A stretch of DNA of 64,000 nt from an uncultured Gammaproteobacteria bacterium (GCA_905479075.1 CAJQLA010000012.1:1-64000), one strand, 5' to 3'. Positions 46,885 through 59,072 are shown, numbered from the stretch's first letter. The notes: generated by a model not told the origin, from the sequence alone. Program-made: numbers and translations.

Positions 46885-48900
46885 ATGGCTAAAGAATTTG
46901 AATTAATAAGTGACTTTTCACCAGCTGGAGACCAGCCAACGGCGATTGAAGCATTGGTCGAAGGCTTGGAAAATGGTGAAATGTGGCAAACCTTATTGGG
47001 TGTAACTGGCTCGGGTAAAACGTTTACCATCGCTAATGTTGCGCAGCACGTTCAACGGCCTATGATGATCTTGGCGCCTAATAAAACATTGGCTGCTCAG
47101 CTTTATAGCGAAATGAAAGAATTCTTTCCCAACAATGCGGTGGAATATTTTGTTTCTTACTATGATTATTACCAGCCTGAAGCTTATGTGCCTTCATCTG
47201 ATACGTTCATAGATAAGGATGCGTCAGTAAATGAGCAGATAGAACAGATGCGTCTATCTGCCACGAAAGCGATGTTGGAAAGGCGAGATTCAATCATCGT
47301 ATCCAGTGTTTCATGTATCTATGGTCTGGGTGATAAAGATTCATATCTGGAAATGGTACTGCACTTAAGTGTTGGTGAAACGATCAATCAGCGTGATATT
47401 TTGCGACGGCTAACAGAATTGCAATATTCACGTAATGATGTCGAGCTACATCGCGGTACTTATCGTGTACGCGGTGAAGTGATTGATATTTTTCCGGCTG
47501 AGTCTGAACGTGATTCTGTTCGTGTCGAATTATTTGATGATGAAGTGGAACAGATTAGTTATTTCGACCCCTTAACGGGCGAAGTATTCCAACGCATGAG
47601 TCGAGTAACAATTTACCCCAAAACGCACTATGTCACACCGAGAGAACAATTATTAGCTGCGGTTGAAGGGATAAAAGAAGAGTTACGACTTCGCCTTGCA
47701 GAACTAACAGAGCAAAATAAATTAGTTGAAGCACAGCGCCTAGAGCAACGAACTCGCTTTGATATCGAGATGATTTTAGAACTAGGTTACTGTGCGGGTA
47801 TCGAAAACTACTCACGCTATTTATCTGGCCGAAAAGAGGGTGAATGTCCACCGACTTTATTTGATTACTTGCCCGCTGATGCTTTGCTGGTACTTGATGA
47901 AAGCCACGTTATGGTTCCACAGATTGGTGCGATGTATAAAGGCGATCGATCTCGTAAAGAAACTTTAGTGAATTATGGTTTTAGACTGCCGTCTGCTTTG
48001 GATAATAGACCGCTGATGTTTGATGAATGGGAAAAGTTGGCGCCACAGACCATTTTTGTTTCAGCAACCCCTGCTAATTATGAACAAGAACATGCCAGTT
48101 CAGTAGTTGAGCAAGTGGTACGCCCCACGGGCTTAATCGACCCCGAAATTGAAATACGCCCTGTAACCACGCAAGTTGATGATTTGTTATCCGAAATTAA
48201 TAAGCGGACAGCAGTTAATGAACGCGTTTTAGTGACAACATTAACTAAACGTATGTCAGAAGATCTGACAGAGTATCTACGCGACCATGGCGTGCGTGTG
48301 CGATATTTACACTCTGATATTGATACTGTCGAACGGGTAGAAATATTACGAGATTTACGTTTAGGTGAGTTTGATGTGCTAGTGGGAATTAACTTATTAC
48401 GAGAAGGACTCGATATTCCTGAAGTATCGTTGGTTGCTATCTTGGATGCTGATAAAGAAGGTTTTTTACGTTCTGAACGTTCATTAATTCAAACTATTGG
48501 ACGTGCTGCTCGCAATTTAAACGGTAAAGCGATTCTTTATGCTGATTCAATCACGGGTTCTATGAAACGTGCAATAGATGAAACCGATCGTCGTCGTAAT
48601 AAGCAGCAAGAATTTAATAAAGAACATGGCATTACTCCGAAGGGTGTAGAAAAAGCGATCCGAAATAGTATTGATGATAAACAAACCGAGAGAGGCGAAG
48701 AGAGAAAATACATTGCAAAAGTTGCAGAAGAGCAAGCTAAATACGCGGCCTTAACGCCAAAACAGCTTGCTAAACGCATACAACAAATGGAAGCAGCAAT
48801 GTATAAACATGCCCAAAACCTTGAGTTTGAAGAAGCGGCCGAGTTACGTAATCAAATACAACATATTCGTTCAGTCGCTTTGGGTCCTGAATCGGCTTAA
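46885..48900 (+). CDS. uvrB: UvrABC system protein B
   Basis: 671 residues. Walker A is [14 protein letters not shown] (about 39-52), the damage-probing beta-hairpin begins [12 protein letters not shown] (about 92), the DEAD-type box is LVLDESH (about 335), helicase motif VI is [13 protein letters not shown], and a C-terminal UVR motif binds UvrC. It verifies lesions handed over by UvrA. No LexA box was seen in the short gap before it. The start is the ATG at 46885. Confidence 0.97.
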   Translation: MAKEFELISDFSPAGDQPTAIEALVEGLENGEMWQTLLGVTGSGKTFTIANVAQHVQRPMMILAPNKTLAAQLYSEMKEFFPNNAVEYFVSYYDYYQPEAYVPSSDTFIDKDASVNEQIEQMRLSATKAMLERRDSIIVSSVSCIYGLGDKDSYLEMVLHLSVGETINQRDILRRLTELQYSRNDVELHRGTYRVRGEVIDIFPAESERDSVRVELFDDEVEQISYFDPLTGEVFQRMSRVTIYPKTHYVTPREQLLAAVEGIKEELRLRLAELTEQNKLVEAQRLEQRTRFDIEMILELGYCAGIENYSRYLSGRKEGECPPTLFDYLPADALLVLDESHVMVPQIGAMYKGDRSRKETLVNYGFRLPSALDNRPLMFDEWEKLAPQTIFVSATPANYEQEHASSVVEQVVRPTGLIDPEIEIRPVTTQVDDLLSEINKRTAVNERVLVTTLTKRMSEDLTEYLRDHGVRVRYLHSDIDTVERVEILRDLRLGEFDVLVGINLLREGLDIPEVSLVAILDADKEGFLRSERSLIQTIGRAARNLNGKAILYADSITGSMKRAIDETDRRRNKQQEFNKEHGITPKGVEKAIRNSIDDKQTERGEERKYIAKVAEEQAKYAALTPKQLAKRIQQMEAAMYKHAQNLEFEEAAELRNQIQHIRSVALGPESA

Positions 48901-48904
48901 ACTC

Positions 48905-48932
48905 TTGCGTTAAATATAGACCTCTGTATAAT
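48905..48932 (+). promoter_or_regulatory. promoter of tRNA-Val
   Basis: TTGCGT and an exact TATAAT with a 16-bp spacer start five bases after the uvrB stop and end 16 bases before the tRNA. Confidence 0.75.
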
Positions 48933-48948
48933 CCAACCGCTTAACGAC

Positions 48949-49025
<77 letters not shown>

Positions 49026-49047
49026 GTTAAACCTAAATAACGACGGC

Positions 49048-49076
49048 TTAACTGATGTAGAAAAAACGCCTATAAT
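49048..49076 (+). promoter_or_regulatory. possible promoter upstream of relA
   Basis: TTAACT and an exact TATAAT with a 17-bp spacer, just after tRNA-Val. If used it leaves a leader of about 210 bases before relA, with no recognised structure. Confidence 0.4.
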
Positions 49077-49291
49077 ATTGTCTCGATATTTAGCTTTCCC
49101 AAAAATAATCAGTTTGTACTCTATGCCCTAATTTTAGGCGCATGCGTAGTTGCCAGATTTCGCGAATATATCTTCATATCAATAACAGGAAAAACAGTTT
49201 CCGTTAAATAAATTCGTGCTTGCTTTCCAGATTAAAATACTATTTTTCTCATTTGAAAAAGCTTTAACCAATTTTAGAATGGATAACAGTT

Positions 49292-51511
49292 TTGAAGGCT
49301 AGCAGGGTCAGAGATAAAATTAGAATGAGAAATGTGATTGAGAAAACAGTCCCAGCCGCTTTTGATTTTGAACAATGGATTCAGGGTTTTGAGTTAAGCT
49401 CAGAGGATACAAAACGGTTAAGACGTGCTGCTGAAAGTTGTCAACAACTCGCTAGCCAAATTAATGAAGGCGAGCAACTGTTGGAAGCTGGGCGACAGAT
49501 TGTTGAAATTCTTCACACTCTCTCTATGGATTGTGAAACCTTTATTGCTGCTATTCTGTTGCCCTTTTATTCACGGCATGCTGAATCAGTTCAGCGGATA
49601 TCTGAACAATCCTCACCGACGACATTACTGTTATTACAAAATGTTGAGCAAATGCAGGTGTTTAGCGTTTTGCAAGGCCACAATCGACAACTGACCTCAG
49701 AGCAGGCAGATAATCTCCGACGTATGTTACTGACTATGGTGGAAGATGTGCGTGCTGTGGTGATTAAATTATCAGAGCGGGTTTGTTTTCTACAGGCAAT
49801 CAAACAGCAAAGTGAAGATAGTCTAGTCATAGCTGCTCGTGAGGTAGCCGATATCTATGCTCCCTTGGCCAACCGTTTGGGTATTGGGCAATTAAAGTGG
49901 CAGCTTGAAGACGCTTCTTTTCGTATTTTGCACCCAGATTCATACCAAAAAATTGCCAGCTTATTGGCTGAAAAGCGTATTCATCGGGAAGATTATATTG
50001 CGGATTTTGTAGAGCAACTACAACAGATGTTACAGCAAGAAAATATCCATGCAGAAGTTTATGGCAGACCGAAGCATATTCACTCGATCTGGAAAAAAAT
50101 GCACAAAAAGTCATTGGGTTTTTCAGACTTGCATGATGTCCGAGCGGTTCGAGTGGTGGTCGATGAATTGCAGGATTGCTATGGTGCTTTGGGAGTTATA
50201 CATACCCTGTGGCACCACATTCCAAGCGAGTTTGATGACTATGTTGCCAACCCTAAACTCAATGGGTATCAGTCGCTCCATACTGTTGTATTAGGCAATG
50301 ATGGTAAAAGTGTAGAAATTCAGATCCGTACTCAGCAAATGCATCATGATTCTGAATTAGGTGTTGCAGCACATTGGAAATATAAAGAAGGTGCTAAAAA
50401 GGTAGCTAGAGGCTTTGAAGAAAAAGTACTGTGGCTAAGAAAGCTGCTTAGTTGGCAAGAAGATGTTAGAGATAATAGCTCTTTGGCAGCCGATATTCGC
50501 AGCCAGGTGTTTGAAGATCGAGTCTATGTGTTCACGCCGACGGGTGATGTAATTGATTTGCCGGCAGGTTGCACACCACTCGATTTTGCCTATTATATTC
50601 ACAGTCAAGTGGGTCATTGCTGTATTGGTACTAAAGTGGATGGCCGTATTGCCCCCTTTAATTATCGCTTACAGAATGGTGAGCAAGTTGAAGTTGTTGT
50701 CGCCAAACAGCCCAACCCTAAACGTGACTGGCTAAATCCTAATCTCGGCTATTTAAATTCACCCCGATCTCGTTCCAAGGTGCAACATTATTTCAAGCAA
50801 CTAGATAAAGGAAAACATCAGCAAAATGGTCAGGAACGACTAGAAGCTGAGTTAGCAGCTATAGATATGAAATTATCTGATGCAGGAAAAGTGGTAAAAC
50901 ACTTTAACGTTCAACAATTCGATGATTTATTAGCGGCTATTGGTGCTGGTGATATTAAAGTTGGTCAGGTGATAAAAGCTTTACAGGGAAGAGGCCAAAC
51001 AAAAGAAATACAGACTGAATTTATTGCTAAGCATCCTCCCATTGCTCGAGGCGAGAAACAAAGTGAAATTTGTGTTGAGGGTGTGGGTAATTTATTGACT
51101 CATATAGCGGGTTGTTGTCAGCCGATCCCAGGTGACAAAATCTTAGGGTTTATCACCCATGGCCGAGGAATTTCTGTGCACCGCTATGATTGTGAGCAAT
51201 TAGAATATTTATTATTGGAACATGGCGAACGGGCAGTTGAAGTTAGTTGGGGGAGTGGTGTAGCGTCAGGCTATACTTTAGACCTACAATTGTATTGTTT
51301 AGAACGTGGTAGCTTGATGCATGATATTACGGGTTTATTTGTAACCGAAAAAACAAACCTATTGAACATGACTAGTCAATGGAGCAAGTCAGCACAGCTA
51401 CTCAAAGTAGAGTTGAAAATAGAGGTAGAAAGTCTAGATAAAGTCAGTCGCTTATTGCAACAATTACAAGAGTTACCAGCAGTAACTTCAGCCCAACGAA
51501 GCGGCGATTAA
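49292..51511 (+). CDS. relA: GTP pyrophosphokinase RelA (stringent response)
   Basis: 739 residues (E. coli 744). The HD-like N-terminal region lacks the HD pair of SpoT (AAILLPFY in its place), so hydrolase activity should be absent. The synthetase domain has GFSDLHDVRAVRV, DDYVANPKLNGYQSLHT and QIRTQQMHHDSE; TGS (VFTPTGDVIDLPAG), zinc-finger and ACT domains follow. It makes ppGpp on stalled ribosomes. The start is TTG at 49292; an ATG at 49325 is an alternative. Neither has a strong ribosome site. Confidence 0.94.
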   Translation: MKASRVRDKIRMRNVIEKTVPAAFDFEQWIQGFELSSEDTKRLRRAAESCQQLASQINEGEQLLEAGRQIVEILHTLSMDCETFIAAILLPFYSRHAESVQRISEQSSPTTLLLLQNVEQMQVFSVLQGHNRQLTSEQADNLRRMLLTMVEDVRAVVIKLSERVCFLQAIKQQSEDSLVIAAREVADIYAPLANRLGIGQLKWQLEDASFRILHPDSYQKIASLLAEKRIHREDYIADFVEQLQQMLQQENIHAEVYGRPKHIHSIWKKMHKKSLGFSDLHDVRAVRVVVDELQDCYGALGVIHTLWHHIPSEFDDYVANPKLNGYQSLHTVVLGNDGKSVEIQIRTQQMHHDSELGVAAHWKYKEGAKKVARGFEEKVLWLRKLLSWQEDVRDNSSLAADIRSQVFEDRVYVFTPTGDVIDLPAGCTPLDFAYYIHSQVGHCCIGTKVDGRIAPFNYRLQNGEQVEVVVAKQPNPKRDWLNPNLGYLNSPRSRSKVQHYFKQLDKGKHQQNGQERLEAELAAIDMKLSDAGKVVKHFNVQQFDDLLAAIGAGDIKVGQVIKALQGRGQTKEIQTEFIAKHPPIARGEKQSEICVEGVGNLLTHIAGCCQPIPGDKILGFITHGRGISVHRYDCEQLEYLLLEHGERAVEVSWGSGVASGYTLDLQLYCLERGSLMHDITGLFVTEKTNLLNMTSQWSKSAQLLKVELKIEVESLDKVSRLLQQLQELPAVTSAQRSGD

Positions 51512-51599
51512 TATCTGATTTTTAAGAAAAATTGAAATAAAAATTTATTTCGATGCAGCTAATCGATCCGTTTCTATACTTGCTTGAAATATGCTTGTT

Positions 51600-51627
51600 T
51601 TGACAAGGAATTTAGATAGTGTATAGT
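51600..51627 (+). promoter_or_regulatory. promoter of the thrS operon
   Basis: Exact TTGACA and TATAGT with a 16-bp spacer predict a start near 51634, giving a leader of about 125 bases before thrS. A second -10-like TATAAT lies at 51677-51682 without a clear -35. Confidence 0.7.
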
Positions 51628-51687
51628 GCAGCGCTTCAATGGCATGTTTGAATTAGAAAAAACTTCTTACATCCCTATAATATAGAG

Positions 51688-51712
51688 GCACTTAAATTGT
51701 AAGTGCTTTTTT
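51688..51712 (+). terminator. hairpin with T6 tract in the thrS leader (possible attenuator)
   Basis: GCACTTA pairs with TAAGTGC around a short loop and is followed by six T (51707-51712). It lies downstream of the promoter and 47 bases before the thrS ATG. Confidence 0.65.
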
Positions 51713-51758
51713 GGTTTTTAAGGCCCTTTGTATCGGCCACAACCAGAGAGATTCTGAC

Positions 51759-53684
51759 ATGATTTCTGTAACACTTCCTGATGGCAGTCAACGCCAATTC
51801 GATCACCCGGTTTCCATCTATGATATTGCCAATGATATTGGTACTGGTTTAGCTCGAGCGGCTTTAGCAGGCAAGGTCAATGGTGAGTTAGTTGATACTC
51901 GACATATTATTGATGAAAGTGCTGATATTGCTATTATCACTGATAGGGATGAAGAGGGGCTGGATATTATTCGCCACTCCACCTCACACCTTATGGCTCA
52001 AGCTGTCAAACAGCTATTTCCAGAAGCACAGGTGACGATTGGTCCTGTGATTGAAGATGGTTTTTATTACGACTTTTCATATAAAGATGGTTTTACACCG
52101 GATGATCTGTCACGTATTGAAAAGCGTATGGCAGAGCTAGTTAAACAAGATATCCCTGTGATCCGTGAAGAAATTTCACGTGAAGCTGGCATCGAGAAAT
52201 TTCGTGAGATGGGCGAAGCTTACAAAGCTGAAATTTTAGAAGACATTCCAAAAGGAGAAACCTTATCTCTATATGGACAAGGTGATTTCATCGATTTATG
52301 TCGTGGTCCTCATGTACCAAGTACGGGTAAGTTAAAAGCCTTTAAATTGATGAAGCTTGCTGGTGCTTACTGGCGTGGTAATTCTGATAATGAGATGTTG
52401 CAGCGTGTCTACGGTACAGCATGGGCTGATAAAAAGGCGTTAAAGCAGTATATAAGACGTTTGGAAGAAGCTGAAAAACGCGATCATCGGAAAATTGCAA
52501 AGAACTTAGATTTATTTCATTTGCAAGAAGAAGCATCTGGCATGATCTTCTGGCATGACAATGGCTGGCGGATTTATCGCGAAGTCGAAAATTATATTCG
52601 CGATGTGTTACAAAACAATGGCTATCAAGAGGTGAAAACCCCTCAAGTTGTTGACCGTTCATTATGGGAAAAATCAGGTCATTGGGATAAGTTTGGTGAC
52701 ATGATTTTTAGTACTCATTCTGAAAACCGTGACTATGCTGTCAAGCCAATGAACTGTCCATGCCATGTCCAGATATTTAACCAAGGTTTAAAAAGCTACC
52801 GTGACTTGCCTCTGCGAATGGCTGAGTTCGGTTCGTGTCATCGTAATGAACCATCTGGTACCTTACATGGCTTGATGCGTTTACGTGGCTTTACCCAAGA
52901 TGATGCGCATATTTTCTGTACAGAAGATCAAATCCAAGAAGAAGTGTCTGTCTTTATGGATTTACTGCAAGATGTTTATGCTGACTTTGGTTTTAATGAA
53001 ATTATTGTCAAATTATCGACGCGTCCTGAAAATCGCGTAGGTAGTGATGAAGTTTGGGATAAAGCTGAGCATGCACTAGAACGGGCTTTGAATAATAAAG
53101 GGCTTGACTGGGATTTACAGCCCGGTGAAGGGGCTTTTTATGGTCCTAAGATTGAATTTTCGCTTAAGGATTGTCTCGGTCGGGTCTGGCAGTGCGGTAC
53201 GATTCAAGTGGATTTCTCAATGCCTGGCCGATTAGATGCGACTTATATTGCTGATGATGGCTCTAAGCAAGTCCCTGTGATGTTGCATCGCGCGATTCTA
53301 GGATCTCTTGAACGCTTTATTGGTATTTTGATTGAAGAATATGCGGGTTCATTCCCAACATGGTTAGCACCAAGACAAGTTGTCGTGATGGGTATTAGTG
53401 AACATCAGGCTGAATATGCCCAAAAAATCACAAAAGATTTGCAAAATAAAGGATTTAGAGCCGATATAGACTTGAGAAATGAGAAGATAGGCTTTAAAAT
53501 ACGCGAGCACACATTGCGCCGGGTACCTTATCTCGTAGTAGTTGGGGATCGTGAAGCGCAGAATAACGCCGTGGCTGTACGTACTCGCAAGGGCGAAGAT
53601 TTAGGTGTCATGACACTTGAAGAGTTCGCAGAAATTTTGCAAAAGGACGTCGCTAGCCGCGGTCGACTTATTTTAGAGGACTAA
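51759..53684 (+). CDS. thrS: threonyl-tRNA synthetase
   Basis: 641 residues from ATG 51759, giving the usual [10 protein letters not shown] start; a frame extension to 51711 runs through the leader hairpin tract and is rejected. The order is a TGS domain, a second additional editing domain with [12 protein letters not shown], a class II catalytic core with zinc ligands in MNCPCHV and later histidines, motif 2 [11 protein letters not shown] and motif 3 [11 protein letters not shown], and the anticodon-binding domain. First gene of a translation operon. Confidence 0.97.
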   Translation: MISVTLPDGSQRQFDHPVSIYDIANDIGTGLARAALAGKVNGELVDTRHIIDESADIAIITDRDEEGLDIIRHSTSHLMAQAVKQLFPEAQVTIGPVIEDGFYYDFSYKDGFTPDDLSRIEKRMAELVKQDIPVIREEISREAGIEKFREMGEAYKAEILEDIPKGETLSLYGQGDFIDLCRGPHVPSTGKLKAFKLMKLAGAYWRGNSDNEMLQRVYGTAWADKKALKQYIRRLEEAEKRDHRKIAKNLDLFHLQEEASGMIFWHDNGWRIYREVENYIRDVLQNNGYQEVKTPQVVDRSLWEKSGHWDKFGDMIFSTHSENRDYAVKPMNCPCHVQIFNQGLKSYRDLPLRMAEFGSCHRNEPSGTLHGLMRLRGFTQDDAHIFCTEDQIQEEVSVFMDLLQDVYADFGFNEIIVKLSTRPENRVGSDEVWDKAEHALERALNNKGLDWDLQPGEGAFYGPKIEFSLKDCLGRVWQCGTIQVDFSMPGRLDATYIADDGSKQVPVMLHRAILGSLERFIGILIEEYAGSFPTWLAPRQVVVMGISEHQAEYAQKITKDLQNKGFRADIDLRNEKIGFKIREHTLRRVPYLVVVGDREAQNNAVAVRTRKGEDLGVMTLEEFAEILQKDVASRGRLILED

Positions 53685-53688
53685 AAAA

Positions 53689-54204
53689 ATCGCTACTGAT
53701 GATAAACGGCTGAATGGTGAAATTACAGCTAGAGAAGTACGCCTAACAGGCGCAGATGGTCAGCAACTTGGCATTGTGCCTCTAGCACAAGCCATGGAGC
53801 TTTCAGAAGAAGCAGATTTGGATTTGGTGGAGATATCTGCACAGGCATCACCACCGGTTTGCCGTATTATGGATTACGGCAAGTATTTGTTTGAGGCTAA
53901 TAAGCAAAAACAAATTGCTAAGAAAAAGCAAAAGCAAATACAAGTGAAGGAAGTTAAATTTAGACCAGGGACAGAAGAAGGGGATTACCAGGTAAAACTA
54001 CGCAACCTGACACGTTTCCTAGAAGAGGGGAATAAAACCAAGGTTAGTCTTCGTTTCCGTGGACGCGAAATGGCACATCAAGATTTAGGATTGAAGTTAC
54101 TTGAACGGGTAGCTGAAGATCTTAAAGAATTGTCTGTTGTCGAGCAGCATCCTAAGAAAGAAGGTAGACAAATGATTATGGTTTTAGCCCCAGGTAAAAA
54201 ATAA
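53689..54204 (+). CDS. infC: translation initiation factor IF-3, apparent ATC start
   Basis: 171 residues if it begins at ATC 53689, eight bases after the AGAGGA ribosome site that lies in the last codons of thrS. The sequence from there, [16 protein letters not shown], is the normal IF-3 N-terminus; no ATG, GTG or TTG occurs in frame before 53776, and starting there would delete most of the N-terminal domain. IF-3 genes are known to use AUU or another rare start, which IF-3 itself discriminates against, giving autoregulation. The C-terminal domain includes [13 protein letters not shown] and [13 protein letters not shown]. Confidence 0.93.
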   Translation: MATDDKRLNGEITAREVRLTGADGQQLGIVPLAQAMELSEEADLDLVEISAQASPPVCRIMDYGKYLFEANKQKQIAKKKQKQIQVKEVKFRPGTEEGDYQVKLRNLTRFLEEGNKTKVSLRFRGREMAHQDLGLKLLERVAEDLKELSVVEQHPKKEGRQMIMVLAPGKK

Positions 54205-54236
54205 TATTTTATAAAATTACGAATGCGGAGTTCGAA

Positions 54237-54434
54237 ATGCCAAAATTAAAAACACATAGTGGTGCTGCAAAGCGCTTCAAAAAAACCGGAAGCGGTAAGT
54301 TTAAGCGCTCACAAGCGTTTACTAGCCATATCCTTACTAAGAAAAGCACAAAGCGGAAACGCCAGTTACGTTCTACATTGATGATCTGTAAAGCTGATCA
54401 CATGTCTGTTCGTAAAATGTTGCCTAATCTTTAA
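54237..54434 (+). CDS. rpmI: 50S ribosomal protein L35
   Basis: 65 residues, [20 protein letters not shown] opening, highly basic. It lies 32 bases after infC with GGAG upstream and 15 bases before rplT, the standard order. In E. coli L20 represses this pair by binding near the rpmI start; that control was not tested here. Confidence 0.97.
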   Translation: MPKLKTHSGAAKRFKKTGSGKFKRSQAFTSHILTKKSTKRKRQLRSTLMICKADHMSVRKMLPNL

Positions 54435-54449
54435 TTAAGGAGTTGAAAA

Positions 54450-54809
54450 ATGCCTAGAGTAAAACGCGGCGTAACCGCTCACGCCAAACATAAAAAAGTT
54501 ATCAAGCAGGCCAAAGGTTATAGTGGCCGCCGTAAAAACGTATATCGCGTTGCCGTTCAAGCGGTAACAAAAGCAGGTCAATATGCTTACCGTGATCGTC
54601 GCCAGAAAAAACGTCAATTCCGTTCATTATGGATTGCACGTATCAATGCTGGTGCACGTGAATGCGGCATGTCTTACAGCAGATTGATTGATGGCTTGAA
54701 AAAAGCGGCGATTGAAATTGATCGTAAAGTCTTAGCTGATTTAGCAATGAATGACATGGCTGCATTTACTGCAGTTGCTGAGAAAGCAAAGGCTGCATTG
54801 GCTGACTAA
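54450..54809 (+). CDS. rplT: 50S ribosomal protein L20
   Basis: 119 residues with the long basic N-terminal helix ([19 protein letters not shown]) and the globular C-terminal [23 protein letters not shown] precedes the ATG by eight bases. It is an early 23S rRNA assembly protein and the likely autoregulator of infC-rpmI-rplT. Confidence 0.97.
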   Translation: MPRVKRGVTAHAKHKKVIKQAKGYSGRRKNVYRVAVQAVTKAGQYAYRDRRQKKRQFRSLWIARINAGARECGMSYSRLIDGLKKAAIEIDRKVLADLAMNDMAAFTAVAEKAKAALAD

Positions 54810-54810
54810 T

Positions 54811-54835
54811 ATTATTACTCGCGTAGAGTAATAAT
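54811..54835 (+). other. perfect hairpin after rplT
   Basis: A 10-bp perfect stem (54811-54820 with 54826-54835) and five-base loop, AT-rich, two bases after the rplT stop. No T-tract follows, so it is not a terminator itself; it may be the first half of an attenuator system or an mRNA end-protection hairpin. Confidence 0.55.
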
Positions 54836-54848
54836 TAAGTATTGCTAA

Positions 54849-55943
<1,095 letters not shown>

Positions 55944-55958
55944 GCTTGAGATAACACA

Positions 55959-58337
55959 ATGAAATTTAGTGAAAAATGGTTACGTGAGTGGGTTAACCCA
56001 GAGCTTTCAAGTGATGAGCTGGTTGAGAAGTTAACGCAAGCAGGTTTAGAAGTCGACGGTACTGAGGGTGTCGCTGGTGATTTTAAAGGTGTTGTCGTAG
56101 GCCAAGTTATTTCTGTCGAAGCACATCCAGATGCCGACAAATTGCGTTTATGCCAAGTTGATATCGCAGTTGATGAACCTTTATCAATTGTCTGCGGTGC
56201 TTCTAATGTCCGTGAAGGTTTGAAAATACCTGTTGCGGTAGTGGGTTCGGTGTTACCTGGTAATTTCAAAATTAAAAAAGCTAAATTACGTGGTGCTCCT
56301 TCTTTCGGCATGTTGTGTTCAGCAAAAGAATTGGGCATGGTCGATAATATCGATGGTCTAATGGAATTGGCTGAAGATGCGCCTGTAGGCAAGGATTTCA
56401 GAGATTATCTTGAGTTAGATGATCTGTCTATAGATGTTGATTTAACACCTAACCGTAGTGACTGTTTAGGTATTGCAGGTATTGCACGTGAAGTCGGTGT
56501 GTTAACAGGCTGTGATGTGACCACTGTGTCATCCACCCCTGTTGAACCAACAAGCGAACGTGTATTTCCAATCACTATTGCGGAGCCAGCCGCCTGCCCA
56601 CGTTATCTAGGCCGTGTTATAGAAAACGTCAATGTCAAAGCAACAACACCTATTTGGATGCAAGAAAAGTTACGTAGAAGTGGTTTGCGTAGTTTAGGTC
56701 CTGTTGTCGATGTAACAAACTATGTCATGTTGGAATTGGGTCAACCGATGCATGCTTTTGATTTGGATAAATTAGACAGTGGTATCAATGTACGTCTCGC
56801 CCAACAAGATGAAAAGTTAACGCTGCTCGATGGCCAAGAAGTCACTCTGACTAACGAAACGTTATTAATTGCAGATCAATCATCGCCTTTAGCATTAGCT
56901 GGAATAATGGGTGGCGAGGCTTCGAGTGTTACTGACGATACACAAAACTTATTTTTGGAATCAGCTTTTTTTACACCAATAGAAATTGCTGGACGCGCGC
57001 GTAGTTATGGTTTGCATACTGATTCATCTCACCGCTTTGAGCGTGGTGTTGATCCGGAATTAGCTACACAGGCTATTGAGAGAGCGACAAGACTATTACT
57101 AGACATCGTTGGTGGTCAAGCAGGTCCAACTACTGAAGTCATTTCTAAAGATAATCTACCCATCATGCAGGCAATCCATTTACGTGCTGATCGTATTAAA
57201 CGCGTATTAGGCATTTCGATACCTGCTGAACAAGTTGAAGAACAATTAACACGTCTCGGTTTAACCGTAAGCGAAGTTGATAATGGTTGGATGGTGGCGG
57301 TGCCTAGTTTTCGATTTGATATCGCGATAGAAGTCGATCTTATTGAAGAGTTAGGCCGTTTATATGGCTATGATAAATTGCCAGAAACACGCCCTCAAGG
57401 CACGGTGTTGACGACAAGTATTTCTGAAAACATGTTGGCAACGCATCGTCTCCAATCATTACTCGTTGACAGAGGTTATCAGGAAGCGATTACCTATAGC
57501 TTCGTGGATCCGCTCGTTCAACAGCACTTGGCATTAGAAGGTGAACAGGCTATCGCATTAGCCAACCCTATTTCAGCAGATTTATCTGTTATGCGTACAT
57601 CACTTTGGCCAGGATTAATCCAAGCCTTGGTTCACAATGTTAACCGACAACATGAACGCGTTCGTCTATTTGAAGTAGGTCGCATCTTCACAGGGTCAAG
57701 TGATGATGTAGAGCAACACAGACATATCGGTGGCGTTGTTTGTGGCAGCCGTTATTCTGAACAGTGGTCAGAAAAGCAAAAAGAAGTTGATTTCTACGAT
57801 GTTAAAGCTGATGTAGAAGCATTATTAGCTTTAGGCTCGCAATCTGATATTCGCTTTGTAGCAGAGCAACATACAGCACTTCATACAGGACAATCAGCAA
57901 GGATTTATGCTGGAGATAAAGCCATTGGCTGGTTGGGTGCTATTCACCCACGTTTAAACAAAGCACTTGATTTGAATAATCGGGTTTATGCTTTTGAATT
58001 AGTCTTATCAGAAGTATTAGCAGCAGAAATACCTTCTTTCGCACCTTTATCAAAGTTTCCAGCCTTAAGACGTGATTTAGCCTTACTGGTAGCTGAAACG
58101 ATAAGCGCAGCAGAAATTAAGGATTGCTTGAACACCATTAGATCTGATATTCTTAAAGAAATTCAACTATTTGACGTGTATAGTGGAGATGGTGTCGAGA
58201 AGGGATACAAGAGTATTGCAGTCGCTTTTCACCTACAACATGTGGAAAGAACACTGATGGATGATGAGGTTAATGACCTTATGCAGACCATAGCTGAACA
58301 GTTAGAAAATAACATCGGTGCAACGATTCGTTCGTAA
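55959..58337 (+). CDS. pheT: phenylalanyl-tRNA synthetase beta subunit
   Basis: 792 residues (E. coli 795). A tRNA-binding EMAP/OB domain (about 40-150, with HPDADKLRLCQVD) is followed by the B3/B4 editing domain, B5, the catalytic-like core and the C-terminal ferredoxin-fold anticodon-binding domain (FPALRRDLALLV). It begins 15 bases after pheS. Confidence 0.96.
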   Translation: MKFSEKWLREWVNPELSSDELVEKLTQAGLEVDGTEGVAGDFKGVVVGQVISVEAHPDADKLRLCQVDIAVDEPLSIVCGASNVREGLKIPVAVVGSVLPGNFKIKKAKLRGAPSFGMLCSAKELGMVDNIDGLMELAEDAPVGKDFRDYLELDDLSIDVDLTPNRSDCLGIAGIAREVGVLTGCDVTTVSSTPVEPTSERVFPITIAEPAACPRYLGRVIENVNVKATTPIWMQEKLRRSGLRSLGPVVDVTNYVMLELGQPMHAFDLDKLDSGINVRLAQQDEKLTLLDGQEVTLTNETLLIADQSSPLALAGIMGGEASSVTDDTQNLFLESAFFTPIEIAGRARSYGLHTDSSHRFERGVDPELATQAIERATRLLLDIVGGQAGPTTEVISKDNLPIMQAIHLRADRIKRVLGISIPAEQVEEQLTRLGLTVSEVDNGWMVAVPSFRFDIAIEVDLIEELGRLYGYDKLPETRPQGTVLTTSISENMLATHRLQSLLVDRGYQEAITYSFVDPLVQQHLALEGEQAIALANPISADLSVMRTSLWPGLIQALVHNVNRQHERVRLFEVGRIFTGSSDDVEQHRHIGGVVCGSRYSEQWSEKQKEVDFYDVKADVEALLALGSQSDIRFVAEQHTALHTGQSARIYAGDKAIGWLGAIHPRLNKALDLNNRVYAFELVLSEVLAAEIPSFAPLSKFPALRRDLALLVAETISAAEIKDCLNTIRSDILKEIQLFDVYSGDGVEKGYKSIAVAFHLQHVERTLMDDEVNDLMQTIAEQLENNIGATIRS

Positions 58338-58373
58338 GCCAATAAGTAAAAATGAGATTTAATAGAGGTATAC

Positions 58374-58670
58374 ATGGCACTCACTAAAGCCAATATGACA
58401 GAGCAACTCTACGATGAGTTAGGCTTTAATAAGCGGGAAGCAAAAGAGCTTGTTGAAATGTTTTTTGAGGAAGTTCGCAGCGCTTTAGAAGCAGGTGAAC
58501 ACGTTAAATTGTCAGGTTTTGGCAATTTTGAATTAAGAGATAAAAGCGAAAGACCAGGAAGAAACCCTAAAACTGGTGAAGAGATCCCAATCACAGCAAG
58601 ACGTGTAGTGACTTTTCGCCCTGGTCAAAAATTAAAAGCGAGGGTTGATGGCTATGCTAGAAGCAAGTAA
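58374..58670 (+). CDS. ihfA: integration host factor alpha subunit
   Basis: 98 residues with [17 protein letters not shown], the DNA-intercalating proline arm in [18 protein letters not shown] and [12 protein letters not shown]. It forms a heterodimer with IHF-beta that bends DNA sharply. The pheT-ihfA order is conserved. AGAGGT precedes the ATG by seven bases. Confidence 0.96.
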   Translation: MALTKANMTEQLYDELGFNKREAKELVEMFFEEVRSALEAGEHVKLSGFGNFELRDKSERPGRNPKTGEEIPITARRVVTFRPGQKLKARVDGYARSK

Positions 58671-59010
58671 TAACAACGAATTACCAGTTATTCCAGGTAA
58701 GCGCTACTTTACGATCGGTGAAGTGAGTGAATTATGTGGTGTTAAACCACATGTTTTACGCTACTGGGAACAAGAGTTCACACAGCTTAAGCCTGTAAAA
58801 CGTAGAGGTAATAGACGCTATTACCAACGTCACGATGTTGTGCTCATTCGTGAAATTCGTGGCTTATTGTATGAACAAGGTTTTACTATTGGTGGTGCAC
58901 GCCAACGTTTAGAAAACGAAACTAAACCAGAAGTGACACCGACTGATAAAAAACAGATCATCCATGAAATGTTAAGCGAGCTAGCTGAAATTCGTGCTTT
59001 ATTAGCTTAA
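58654..59010 (+). CDS. MerR family transcriptional regulator
   Basis: 118 residues if it starts at ATG 58654, nine bases after GAGGG; ATG 58648 is the other candidate. Either way it overlaps the end of ihfA. The winged-helix MerR domain has [25 protein letters not shown] and [13 protein letters not shown], read in parts; there are no metal-binding cysteines at the C-terminus. A MerR gene directly after ihfA is widespread in proteobacteria; its targets are unknown. Confidence 0.88.
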   Translation: MLEASNNNELPVIPGKRYFTIGEVSELCGVKPHVLRYWEQEFTQLKPVKRRGNRRYYQRHDVVLIREIRGLLYEQGFTIGGARQRLENETKPEVTPTDKKQIIHEMLSELAEIRALLA

Positions 59011-59031
59011 ATACGAACTAAGATTACTTTT

Positions 59032-59072
59032 AAAACCCAAGCAGACTTTATTGGCTACTTGGGTTTTATTTT
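59032..59072 (+). terminator. terminator of the thrS-merR operon
   Basis: AAAACCCAAG pairs with CTTGGGTTTT (59032-59041 with 59058-59067), then ATTTTG. It lies 22 bases after the MerR gene. Confidence 0.75.

Noticed and set aside
23275..48900. mfd, uvrC and uvrB as a new repair island
   Set aside because: The genes lie in separate transcription units spread over 25 kb with unrelated genes between, and each neighbourhood is the usual one for gammaproteobacteria.
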